Shown: in pieces, positions 38,801 through 63,269 of the stretch
Layout of the letters: the number at the start of each line of letters is the position of its first letter
Numbering within the stretch: position 1 is the stretch's first letter
Source of the DNA: Glandiceps talaboti
Lineage: Eukaryota > Hemichordata > Enteropneusta > Spengelidae
Assembly: GCF_964340395.1 (NCBI RefSeq)
Contig: NC_135556.1
Span: 20,655,642-20,719,641 of the forward strand
DNA: 64,000 bases
Direction: 5' to 3'
Position numbers and translations under genes: made by a program
Notes under the pieces: model-generated
Seen by the model: only the letters and a program-made list of their open reading frames with translations
The model's database searches: none
Told to the model about the DNA's origin: nothing

Positions 38801-41800
38801 ACAGTGCCAATATTGCCCTGTCTCAGTGGTGCAACAGCAGATACATGAATGCTGAAAAAGGGCTCATGTTAGAGGGTCATATCCTATGCCTATCCCTAAA
38901 CCAGACTCCCTAGCATGATGATAAAGCATGATCTATTATATAGTGGCAGTTGTATTTGTTCTTTATCCTTGTATCAATAAATAAATTAACTTACTGTTTG
39001 TTTTGATCTCTAGAACGATGTCAGACATCATTGTCAAGTGTGAACAACTTAGAGCACTATGTCAGCATTCACAGAGTGGCCATGACTTTGATGTAGTAGT
39101 TGGTAAAGAAGACATGGAGGTATGCTATCACTATTGAATAATATAGCCTGTAACACCCAGAGAGGTTTTACTGTGTTTGTCAACCATTTATAGCACTTAG
39201 GTCAGGTGTAAAATAACCCTGATTCACAAGGGTTGCTTCATGTTATGCTGTGTGCATGCTCAACATCAAAGACATAACAAACTCTCTGTGCTTCCTGCAG
39301 TGAACAGTAATCATTGAAACAACTGTTAGTGTTACATTAATTTCTTTCTTTACAAAATTGAACAGTTACACTTAAATTTGTCTTCATTTCCAGAGGTCAC
39401 ACCACTTTCTGTTTACCAGGGCTGTATAGTAGTAGACACTATTTTCAATGCCTCATGTCGACGTGAGGGAAGTATTTGTTCTTAGACATTGACATTTTGT
39501 TGTTTTCAGAATAAAATATCTAAAGTACTTGAGGAGGTCAGTAGATGTAATATAGATGCCGAAGCTCAGGATGATTTGTTTTGTCAGTTGGATTCTAGTA
39601 CATTGGATAGTATGCTACAAAATGAAGTAGTTGGTGAAGACAAAGGTTGGTTGAACTCAAGATCTCCTACTGATAGTTTTGTATAAACACAGCCAGAATT
39701 TCCTATCGGCTGCCATAGATTGTTGTATAAGCTCAGATTCAGACTTAGATCTTAGATTGTTGTTGTAACCCCAGTCAGACTCTTTCTCACATTGTTGTAG
39801 GAGGAGGCCAGTCTTGTCCTTAATAATACAGACAGTCATGAATCATTGTGTATGCCTGCATGGTCAGTGAGTCCAATGAACTGCCTTAGATTATTCTACA
39901 AGCCCACAGTCAGCGTCCAATAGATTGCCTTAAAGGGATGTGCCACTCCAGGAAATAAAAGTATTTTCATAAATTATGGGTTCTGGAGAGTCATTTCATC
40001 ACGTCACATAAATTTTTCACAATTGCCAAGGAACACCAAATTGAAACTCTTTTTCACATCTGTTATCTTAGCAGTGGTACACTGTTGCCTACATGGGTCT
40101 TAGCAGAGATGAATATGTTTTAGACAAACACTTAAATATTCATGACTCCTAAGTACTTATTACCTTCAGGTGAATAGATGAATATGTTGTTCATCTTATA
40201 TTGTTCATCTAATACATATTCATATCTGACTAGATTTGTCCAGTGTCAGACTCGTCCATAGATATGTTGCATAAACTCAAATTTAGTAGAGTGTGCCATG
40301 AACTACCTCAAAATTTTGCATTAGCTTAGTGTCAAACTCTTCTAAGATTGTTTCTAGTGTTTTGCATGTCAGTAACATTTTTGCATTGCCTTTTACTTAA
40401 CAATATTCTCCTCCACCATATATCCCTTTTAAGCAGGGATACCCAAGACAAATTGATAACAGCTGGTCAGAGTTTTGATTGACTGTCATTGATTTAGGTT
40501 AATTAACTAAAGAAGTGATTGAGTATAATATATTTATATACCTTGTGTTTAACAAACACATACTTTGTGTTTTGATATCTACAGGTAGGGCGGAGCTAAT
40601 ACAAGCTGGTAGCAGTGACAGTACTGATATGACCAGTGGTAGTAGTAGTAGTACAGCAGAAACTAGCAGTACAGAGGAAAGTGAAAACCCTGATGGCGCT
40701 GTAGGGCATCGACCTCTGAAAAATACATGTACAGCTCACAGAAGGAAACCACCAAGGTATATACATAATCATTTGAGTGATGAATGATTATAAATTAACT
40801 ATTATTATTTCAACAGCAAGGTTATTACACTACAGTAGGCAATTTAGAGAAGAAGAGGGCGGTATTGAAAATTAATTGAGCCACTATATACCTGTGCATG
40901 TTTTGCTATGAAGATGTTTAGTTTGACATTCCAAATTTTAGGGGAATGACAGTTTTTCACATGTACATGTATATGCTCCACTTCATTTCGGTAATTTGCA
41001 ATTAAAGTCAAATCACGTAATTATTAGGAAACCTGTTTTCATTAACTATAAGTTACCAGAATTTGCAATGAAAGTAATCCAATTTGCAAGCTGATTTATT
41101 TTGGCACAATTATTACTGCATAAAGTACCAAAATACATTTTGTTCACAGTATTATTACTCTACAGTTTTGTCAACAATATATGTTTTTGTAGAGGGTGCT
41201 GTTGATTGAAAGGTTTGGAGAAACACTGTGTTCACACTCGTCTGGTATTTATTGTGTATTGCAAGTTTGTAAGTTTTTGAGTTATTTGTTGCAGTTGTTT
41301 GAAATTTGTATTGAATTTAAAATTTCTTTGTCTCTAAAGGAACACCAGGAAGTGTTCAACCATGTCCTAGTAAGTTTGAAGGTGTTCTTTCCGTAAACAG
41401 TTTTTTAACAGTATTTATTTTGTCTTTCAGGATTACAGTAGACCAAGATAACCTTACATTGCAAAGAGATGAACAAGTTAGGAGCAAGGAGGTCCAACCA
41501 GATGTCTGCATTGTTTTTGAAAACAGGGTACCTGTAAGTCTCCTGGATGCTCCAACACAAGAAATGGGGGCTGTTGGAGTAAGTAGTGAACCGAATCCAC
41601 CAGACAGCAGAGAAGTACCACTACCTGACAACAAACCAACCATTGACATGGAGTTAGACTTTACAACACTTCCATCTAGACATCAGTTACGTAGCACAGG
41701 CAAGTCCACAAGACCACATGATTGTGTAGTTGAAGGTACCACTAATGTTGTTTCAAGAGCTATTAAAGACTTCCTGAGATTTGACAGTCCGATGGTGCTC

Positions 41801-42115
41801 GTCACCTCCTCAGATGAAAGTTCTGACTTGAGCTGTCTCAGTGATCTTGAAATAGACATGCCCCCACGGTGTGGACAACCGCTTAGATCTAGCAGACGTC
41901 GCAACACATCTGATATGGACCTGACAGATTTAGATGGAGATGATGAAGTTGACGGACTTGACATGAGTAGTGAATTTTCAGTGTTTGGTCCAGGTATTGT
42001 TAAACGCAGCAGTACTGGCCCAATATCAGGTAAAAGAAAACCCTCTAAGTTTGTATTTATAGTAGCTACAATGGCTGCTATTTTATATTATTTTTTATGT
42101 TTTAAACAGTCTTAA
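35840..42115 (+). CDS. Alternative isoform of the TRIM-like gene ending in a membrane tail anchor
   Basis: If the donor at 42030 is not used, exon 8 reads on 28 codons to a stop at 42113-42115, giving 621 residues. The added end has basic residues (GKRKPSK), an 18-residue or so hydrophobic stretch (FVFIVATMAAILYYFLCF) and a 3-residue polar tip: the layout of a C-terminal tail anchor. RING, B-box 2, coiled coil, then TM is the known plan of TRIM13 and TRIM59, which sit in the ER. This end therefore looks like the family's ancestral form, and the zinc-finger end like an alternative. Which form is expressed cannot be told here. Confidence 0.6.
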
Positions 42116-43585
42116 CCGTATAAAAAGTAACTTAAAAAATAATTGTGTTTATTTGTCATTTATATCCTATATTTTTTGAAAGTTGAAATACAGTTATAAA
42201 TACTGTAGAATTTTACATTTCAATGTTCACATTTAGATGCTAGTTGTACGCATGTGAAGCCCATCTGGGTGTGGTTGCTAGGCTTCTGGCCAACATCACT
42301 TCGATGGGTTTCTCATTCCGCCATTATATTTTATTTTACTTTATTTTACTTTACTTTACTGCACTTTACTTTACTTTACTTTACTGCACTTTAATTTGCT
42401 GCACTTCACTTTACTGTACTTTATTTTACTTTTACTTCACTTCACTTTATTGCACTTTACTGCACTTAGTTACTTTACTTTACTGCACTTCAACTTTACT
42501 TTGCTGCACTTTACTGTACTGCACTTTACTGCTTTTTACTTTACTTTTCCTTACTTTACTGCTTTTCACTTTACTTTACTTTACTGTACTGCACTTTACT
42601 GCTTTTTACTTTACTTTTCCTTACTTTACTGCTTTTCACTTTACTTTACTTTACTGTACTGCACTTTACTGCTTTTTACTTTACTTTTCCTTACTTTACT
42701 TTACTGCTTTTCACTTTACTTTACTTTACTTTACTTTACTTAGATATGATACACACATAAAAGTTAGTGACCATCATAAAAGGATAATATGGTTTTCTCT
42801 GTCTTTGACTTTCAGTTGTATCAATGCCAAGTTTACCTGACCCATGGGAAGTAAACCCAGAAGCCCTTTCACCAGGCAGTTCAAATGGATCTCCCTCCAA
42901 GTAAGTTTTCGTATTGGTGACGAGGCAGCACACAAATTATTTATATGTACGTTACAAGATGATGCATATCAAACTTCTTGCTCTAGTAGCTTTGAATTGG
43001 ATTGATAGGAAACATGGATTGTTGATCTCAATTTGATAGGCTCGTGAAAGTACCACTGCAGAGAACATCGCAACCACTTGAGCAAAATGTAATTCCCCCC
43101 CCCCTCCCCCCACCAGGTTCGCCACACTTGCACTCACACGCCATTGGGTTCAGTATCATATTATTGTACATGTGTCTGTTTTTGAAATTTTCAGATGTGG
43201 TATTGGTGAAGGTATAAAGTGTTCAGTTGTCAACTGTTCTAATTCTGCTAAAACCTGGTTGAGATGTCGAAATTGTTCAAGAGCATTCTGTCTAGGATGT
43301 GCCAAAAATACAATCTCAGCTCGGCGATGCTACAAACGTCCACGTGGACACAGCTTTGTCAGGATCTGTGAAAGCACAAAGGGAGAGACAGCAGAGTCTG
43401 GCAGTGGTTGTGGTGCAGAAGCTATGTCGAGTACTCACGCCTACTCGTTGAGATCGCGTATTCACAGATGCGAAAATAGCGCTGAGAAGACATGGAAATG
43501 TTCCCAGTGTGGTTTCTACAATATGATAACCGCCAACAAGAAAAGTGATAACTGTAGTAAATGCAGGTCACAAAGAACACTGTAA
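35840..43585 (+). CDS. TRIM-like RING/B-box/coiled-coil protein with C-terminal zinc fingers (10 exons)
   Basis: Exons: 35840-35984, 36577-36812, 37469-37618, 38230-38465, 39014-39119, 39510-39645, 40585-40756, 41431-42029, 42816-42900, 43195-43585; all phases agree, giving 751 residues. The C3HC4 RING is C22, C25, C42, H44, C47, C50, C66, C69 and is split by intron 1. The B-box 2 is C131, H134, C142, D145, C150, C153, H158, H161, exactly one exon. A charged coiled coil follows (about 178-256), then a Ser/Asp-rich linker, a Cys cluster (C631, C636, C646, C649, C654, C657) and a RanBP2-like finger (W722, C724, C727, N731, C742, C745, with a longer loop than usual). By family it is an E3 ubiquitin ligase; the RanBP2-like finger may bind ubiquitin or RNA. 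I know of no standard TRIM with this ending, so symbol and substrate are left open. Confidence 0.8.
36098..36230. repeat. Dispersed repeat, copy 2 (TRIM-like intron 1)
   Basis: Counterpart of 30735-30870, including the downstream TATTTTTCTTTATTCAGC block that matches the left arm of the hairpin at 30823-30979; the right arm is not recognisable here. Confidence 0.5.
36843..37390. mobile_element. MITE with TTAA ends and 17-bp inverted repeats
   Basis: Left TTAA|AGCTGCACTAGCTGCAA (from 36843) is mirrored by TTGCAGCTAGTGCAGGT|TTAA at 37369-37389, with one mismatch in 17. About 547 bases, in intron 2 of the TRIM-like gene. No transposase frame. Confidence 0.8.
38584..38710. repeat. Possible third copy of the dispersed 5748/8920 repeat
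   Basis: CAACCCTA, TTTTTCA.TACCGACC and an A-rich stretch follow the order seen at 8920-8980. Weak similarity, in intron 4 of the TRIM-like gene. Confidence 0.3.
39930..40435. mobile_element. Hairpin MITE, family of 45901-46392 (copy 1)
   Basis: Starts TTAAAGGGATGTGCCACTCC and ends near CTCCACCATATATCCCTTTTAA (inverted, imperfect). The body matches the element at 45901-46392 along most of its left half (GGTTCTGG.AGA.T.ATTTCAT, CACATAAATTTT, TTCATATGACTCCTAAGT-like block). It lies in intron 6 of the TRIM-like gene. Confidence 0.65.
42327..42742. repeat. (TTTAC)n satellite with a 70-bp higher-order repeat
   Basis: Pentamer ACTTT/TTTAC array of over 400 bases. TTACTGTACTGCAC recurs at 42511, 42581 and 42651, exactly 70 bases apart, with near-identical 70-base blocks between, that is 14 pentamers per higher-order unit. 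On the + strand it is pyrimidine-rich and sits in the intron that must be removed to make the zinc-finger isoform. The Leu/Phe/Tyr-rich frames here are repeat artefacts. Confidence 0.9.
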
Positions 43586-45900
43586 TGGCTCTCAATGTTT
43601 TTGTATGTAAAAAAAATGTGCTTGTCAGCACAAATTGATCAAGAGTACACATTTTTCCACTGCAGGTTTCTAAATACCAGAGATACCAGCTAATGTAAGA
43701 CTTAAACTGCCATGCACAAAAACACCTTGGAAACAATCTTTATTTATCAATTTTATTATATATATGCAGGTGATCGTATAAACCCACAATGACCAACATT
43801 GTAGACTTAGTAGACTTAGTGAGTTATAAACTTGATGTTTTTATGTGCTTACAGAATAAGTGCATTTAAAACACAAAGCTGAAATATAGTATATCGTCAT
43901 AGAGTGGCTAAGAGCACAGTGTTTGTAAATTTATCTGAAATCGCTGTGTTTATTTGTTGAAAGCACACTTGCCTTGTACAAAATGTACCTGAAGGACAAC
44001 ATTTTATCAGTTCAAACTTTCAAAACTGAAAGCTTAAAATTACTATGGTATAAGTGCCATGCCAAAACATCAAACTGATCTTTATAGGAGGCTTTATTTG
44101 TTACAGAGTGCACAAGGCTATTGTCAAATAAGTTATAGTATTCTTGACTAATTATAAGACTGTTAATACTCCATATGCTGGTAATGATAAAAACAAAAGA
44201 TTATATAGTTTGGCTACTAGGAGTGCTATTTATTTGGCAGCCAGGAATCAGCAGCCACAGTATCTGGAGTACCGTAGGCTACCTTTGAAACATAGCGGCC
44301 ATTTCCCTGTGTTTCAAGGTGAGGTCAGTGGCATTCTCAGCCAGTATGGATGGTTCTGCATATCTGTATAAGATGATGTCATTTCTAGGAACTCATTTCT
44401 TGTACTGCTATATGTTTGGCATCCACATCCAAAGTTTTAGGTGGCTTTTGCCCCTAAGCTTGGGCACCCTCTTGTGAAACATACTGCTTATGACAAAGGC
44501 TTCAGAAAACATCACCAAAATATGATATGTTGACATAAGGAATCTAAAATCTAATGATATGTAATTTTTTTATGTGTTATTCTTATGCATAATAGAATAT
44601 TTCTCTCTCAGTTGTATGATGGGGACAGATAATGTACAGGTTGAGTGAAAATTTTGTGACCAAATTTGAACAATCTTGTCAGTTGACTGACATATCTCTC
44701 ACAGGCTTAGAATCAGTCACGTGTAGAATTGATTTGATTTGAATTGAGAAATGGACAATTTCAACAAAATTAAGTTGGAGCTCAATACAAAGACTTGTTT
44801 TCAAGTTCTTAAAAAAACATGGTGTACCCTGAAATATTTTTCTCCTATAAGCCTGTCACTAGTCTGTAAGATACGACATTTGTGCCATGCTATTAGCTAT
44901 CACTCATAATCCAAATACGGCTGAACAACACAACACATCCGACAGTCTCGCCAGCCAGACAGTCACCAGTTTGTCATATGATTTATTGTATATTGTGAAA
45001 CAATATTTGATTATACAACCAAATGTAGATTCAAGTTTATGATACATCATTAATGTCAGACGACCATGGGCTTTCTTCATGACACTGTCACTGATACTTG
45101 TTGTGTTGATGGGAAAACATGGTCTTGTTTTCAACAATCCGATGTTATTTTAACACTTTGCTCAGAGTACATATTGTCTTGAGAAAAAAGATTTGGTTTG
45201 AAGTGAGGTATTTAACTATAACTGCATTTTGCTTTTCAATACCTGAGCTGTGTTTGCTGTCAAGATGTTGAACTTCTCATGGAACATATATTTGCCATAG
45301 ATGGCGCTGTTCATTAAGTGCAAAAAGATTCCTATAAAGCACAAATAACTATGAATGTAAATCGATTTTGTGATGGACTTTTTACATGACAGGTGTTCTT
45401 TCAATATTTATGTGTGTTGGCTTCTTTTCATGAATGACTTTAAAGTTACAAATGTATTTATGTATATATTTTTGTTTTTTGTGTGTTTCAACTTTTTCTA
45501 CTTTCCAGAATTATGCTAATTTTGCTCGGTTACACTGTCAAGTAGATTTAGATTTAAAAGGGGCATCACCACACAACCTCCTGACCGAACAAAACAATCA
45601 CCGATACCTCTCAGAATGGCAGTGTACTAGTATAAATATTATGTTATTGTTTTTGGTCAAGAGAAAGCATTCTCTTGCCAAATAAAACCAATTGTTGGTT
45701 TTTTCAAGGTACTGACAATAAAGACTACTTAACAATATTTAGAAAAATTGGCCATTAGATCATAGAGAAACCTGGAAAATAATTGTATATTTGTGTACTG
45801 TGAATCAATATAGTGTATTTTGTTACCGATCATTGCAAAATTGTTTTCACTTTGTTACTTCAACATTTCGAGACAAAAAATGAGACGTTATCTGTTGTAG
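43586..45900. other. 3' flank of the TRIM-like gene, no further gene supported
   Basis: Presumed 3' UTR and intergenic DNA. An AATAAA at about 45680 and another at about 45714 could be poly(A) sites, but they are far from the stop. Small frames at 44144-44371 and 45434-45685 have no domain; the latter follows an acceptor-like CTTTCCAG but has no partner. Confidence 0.45.
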
Positions 45901-46392
45901 TTTTAGAGGAAGAGGAATGCCATGTCAGGAGATAAAGCCAGTTTCATGTACTTTTGGTTCTGGGAGAATAATTTCATGATTTAACATCACATAAATTTTG
46001 CATGATTGCTAAGAAACATCTTGAAAGTGAATCTTGTTTCACATGCATAGTTCTGTGACTTGTATTAACAGTGATCCAGTGATGCCTAATTGGAGTCAGC
46101 AGACATGCATATTTATGAGATAAACAGTACATTTTCATATGACTCCTAAGTGCATATTTATCTGAAGGTTACCACCATGTATTGTTCGACTAGTATAGTT
46201 ACATGTGCACTTCTGCTAACTCCCGTGTGGCACTTTTGACCACTGCTGTGACAATAAAAGATGGAACAAATTTCAATTTGGTGTTTCTTGGCAATTACGT
46301 GAAATCTATGTGATGTGAAGTCATGTGATGACTCTCCAGAACCAAACGTTTATGAAAGTGCCTTTAATTCTTGGAGTGGTGTTCCCCTTTAA
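45901..46392. mobile_element. Long-hairpin MITE (copy 2)
   Basis: About 492 bases whose two halves are inverted copies. TTTTGGTTCTGG, ATCACATA.ATTT and ATTGC.AAGAAACA in the left arm are mirrored in the right arm (TGTTTCTTGGCAAT, TCTCCAGAACCAAACG), which ends GGTGTTCCCCTTTAA. Arms pair over roughly 120-150 bases. Same family as 39930-40435. Noncoding. Confidence 0.82.
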
Positions 46393-49300
46393 GTGACCTA
46401 TTTAAAGAAAGAACGCATTAGACATGGTAGTGGATAATAACACTTGTAACTACTTGATAGACTGCTTAAAATTAAGATCTTCATTTCTTCTTTCACACAA
46501 TGTGAATCTAGAAAAGTAGAGAAACTGTTGCCTTTGTTGTTGATCTGATTTATAGTGGCCAACCGACCATGTACTACTAACTGAAAAGTAAAAATAAACT
46601 CACTTTTTTTTTTTTTTTGGGGGGGGGGGGTAGTATTTGCAAGGTATCTTTGTATCATAGACAATGGAGTCCGTCTATGCTCGCATCACAAATGTCAGAA
46701 TATGTACTTATGAGTAAAATATGTGCAAAATTATGTTTATTATAATTGTTTATTCACATCTTTGCTAAATTTTTGACCAATAATATTGAATCAAGGAGGT
46801 TTCATGCTCTAGCTTCACATATTTTTTGTTGAATCTTAAATTTAAGAGGACATCAGATTTTGGGTTGCCAATGATCCCATGAATTATCTGCCATGTGCAG
46901 TTGTACTACACATCAGAGAATTATGCCCAGTTTCAGGAAGTGTAGATGAGACATCAGGATATTGTATCATTCAGGCAAGATCTCATGTTTATCATTTATA
47001 AGATCTGCTCAAGAATGGTATCCTGTCTTTTTCTGTGTATTAGCCAATATATAGAGGGCTACTGCTACAGTGTATTACTGCTCTCATAACTGCTATTTTG
47101 ATGTTTTGAAATTTAAAAAATCTACATGCAGTTACTACAGCTGAAATACACTGTAGTGACATTAGTCCTTCAAGACAACAGGTAGACTATCTGCATCGCA
47201 ACTCCTTATATCTCTCTAGTCTGTAACAGAGACAATGTGTCCATTCTGCCCTAACCAGTCTTTGGTGAGTATTTAGCATACAAACATTGGACTGTATCTT
47301 AAATCATATATAAACATTCCAGTCCACAAACTTCTTGCAATGTTATATATGTGCAATCAAAGATATATTTTGTTATACATTTTTTGCTGCCAGAATGTTG
47401 TCAATTAGTACAGTCGAAAAAAGCCCCATACAATGCAAAGTACAGTAGTTTATAATTATATACAATATAAGTTTCACATTGTTATATATATCATACAAGT
47501 TTCAATTTTATCTAAAAATATACATGTACTATATTTATCAGTTATGCTTATTGAGGGTTATGTAGTATTATTAATATATATTTTTGTGGTTTGATTTATT
47601 GATATTTATTCAAACTTTGTTCATATTACATTGTTTATTGCATTTTTTGTACCATGCCACATTTGTATGACATTAAAATGTTCATTACACTGGCAACCTG
47701 TTGTGGATCATTTGTTCTGTTTGTGAAATGAGTTATTCAAATACATCAATTTTACATTTAGGATGAAATATATCAGCTAAGTTATCATGAGTGTAGGTTT
47801 TTATTTGTTTTTACGCCAAGTTAGGATAGTCTGATGTGGTTATGTATTATAATGTAGTTACGTATATTTACCAAACTTGTTTGGATGCATCGACTTGGCC
47901 ATTCTAGTCACATCACCACCAAAACAGCAACACATTCAAGTAACAGTTTGTTTTGATAATATTGATAATGAGGCCAAATGGGTATGCACATTCAGTGTTG
48001 AGAAGTAAAACCAAGTACCTGTAGACGTCTACAAAAGTAAATGTGACTTGTCACCTAAACTTAGATAGCAGCTTGCGAATTCAACCCATTCATTTCAGTG
48101 GAGTTAACACATACTCATGAACAAATGCTGCTCATGATATTAGTTCATAGTACATTTCAATAGTTATCAACCATTCATCCAATAAATAGAGCTGGTATGA
48201 GACTGTCTTTGTGGGCTGATTGATATAACAGCAACTGGAACCAACTTTAACATTTATTAGTAACTGAAATTATCCATAACAATGTACACAATGTGGTACT
48301 TCTTTGATCTGACTGCTAAATTTTGTTGCAAGACACACAACTGCCTTAATAATGTATCAATATATTGCATGAATTGATAGTTCAAACTTCATTGACAGTT
48401 GTAAGTGAACTAGAAAGCAAAGTTCATATGGGTGGGGAGATGAGATGCTCACGACTGGTGTTAATTGTGTGGGGGATGAGTTGGTAGTTTTATCTGAATA
48501 TTACAACATATTTCATCCTGTCAATTCCAGATGTACAAGGATAATCTTTTTAACAGTCTATTGGCTGGTCTTATTTGCCAGATGTGTGCAAGTGCTCTTT
48601 AGATCACATCAGTCAAAACATCGCCTCTGGAGTTGAAGTGTACAAATGTTATGTTTGAACTATTGTCAACCTTCGCATCACCATGGACACTGTGCACATT
48701 GAGCTCTGATTGCTGCTCAGCTCCAGTGTTGCCATGTATGGTCACATTTTTCACACACTTTTTTAAGGTTATCCAGAATCATTCCACCACTAAACTAATG
48801 GGTACCACACTACCTGACCTCGTCAACTGAATTCAGCTTATTACAAAAATTCAAAGAACAAACGCACATCAAACAACAGATGAGATGAGATGATAATATA
48901 CATTTTATTTCTCTAACGTTTAATTCTTGTAACGCAACACGAGATGAATGTCAGAGCTCCACTAAATGATGCAAGAAAACAGGGATAAGTTTATTATCGT
49001 GAGAACATAAATAATTTACATTTAATTTAAACATTCCTCCTCTTTTCAGAGCATCTAGTACTCAAAATCCTACCCTCAAAAAAAACCCCAGCTCTGTATT
49101 TTCTCGTTTTCTTCAGAAATTATGACTCTTCGAGGCTCATCATCTTTTCAATTGTACAATGTCATTAGAAACACAAAGTTGCCACACAGTAATCTAGATA
49201 GAGAGTTAAATGCTACCAAGAACACATCGGTAGTGTTTTTTTTTAATAACACCCCCCCCCCCCTCCCCATCTCTTGTTAACTTGAACTTGGCAGTATACG

Positions 49301-50508
49301 TGGCCAAAAAAAAAAGAGTTTACCCTGCAGATGGACTGTATATAAAACACTGCAAGTCACCGAATAATATGGATGTATTACAAATGTGCCAAAGTACAGG
49401 ATGGTTGAAGGAAAAATTCATGCTATTATCAGATTATAAAGTCAATATTTCGTTCATTTGCGGGAAACACGCACTTTTATACTAGTAATATACAATTGAA
49501 CCATAAGAAAGACTCTTAATTCAGAGTCTGGTCCCTGTGTCTTCTTTACAGTGGGGTGATTATAGTTGTTTCAAATAGTCTAAAAAGACATCTCAGAATA
49601 GATTGCCTGCTGCAAAATGCAACTTACAACCCATTCAGCAGATTACTTGCGGAGTTACTTGTGCATGTCTATATAAAGATCAAAATAACACCTTTAAAGT
49701 TTTGCAATAGAAAGAGACAACATATTATGTTTTCATTGGTGTTATTTCAATTGAAAGAAATGCCATCTTAAATTACACGGCCTCTACTCTTTCATCTAAG
49801 TACTGATGGGGAAGACAACCTATTAGACCCCAAGCAAGTCGCACTGTACAAGACCTTACAACGTCTCCAGAGGATGTATTCACCATATACATCTTAGAAC
49901 TTGCCTTTGGAGTATTAATAATAGCATTTAGTATGTCGTAGATGACAAAGACATTTGTTCAATTGATGTTTCCTATTCTCCCATGTGCTAGCTACAAGCT
50001 TACTTTGTTCACATATCAGGTAACCATTTATGATATTGACAATCCAGGTTGAATTATGACATTCTTAGGAGTAGCACCATCTGGTTCAACAGCAACACAA
50101 TAAAAACAAGAAATAAAACTCCCTTGGCCATACGTAATATAATATAATTTTTGTGTAATGCACAACACTGGCTCTTTTGATAGAGGATTTCAAAGTTCAG
50201 TTTGGCAACAATCACCCAATTTAAAAACAAAAATAAGAGTTACAAATGTAAAACAAATATATATATAGAGTGAGAGAGATTTCAAATTGTCTGCAAAGAT
50301 CACTGTCTTTGTCTTCAACTTTTTGGGGCATACACAAAAACCTATTTATTTTCTAAGGCAACTACTGGCATACTAAGCAGCTCTTGTAAAAGATTGTTTG
50401 CTATCTATATGTACACTGTTGAAGTCAAAGATGCTATTCACAACCAATTTATAGATGGGGGTAAGCTGTGACTGAACCTCCTCTGCTAGCACCACTTTAC
50501 TGATGTGT
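46393..50508. other. Intergenic DNA and probable ogt 3' UTR
   Basis: No coding exon supported. A T-run followed by a G-run lies at 46605-46631, and a C-run lies near 49250-49263. TTTATT at 48904-48909 and 50344-50349 are - strand AATAAA candidates for the ogt 3' end; the second, about 160 bases past the stop, is the nearer one. Confidence 0.45.

Positions 50509-63269
<12,761 letters not shown>

Noticed and set aside
42244-42840. 198-codon Leu/Phe/Tyr/Thr-rich frame that looks like a membrane protein
   Set aside because: Product of the TTTAC pentamer array; the hydrophobicity is a composition artefact and the region is an intron of the TRIM-like gene.
44144-44371. 75-codon + strand frame after the TRIM-like gene
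   Set aside because: No domain; not joined by phase to the gene, whose last exon already ends at a stop.
45434-45685. Frame preceded by CTTTCCAG that could be an exon
   Set aside because: No matching donor or partner exon and no family similarity; it may be a chance acceptor.
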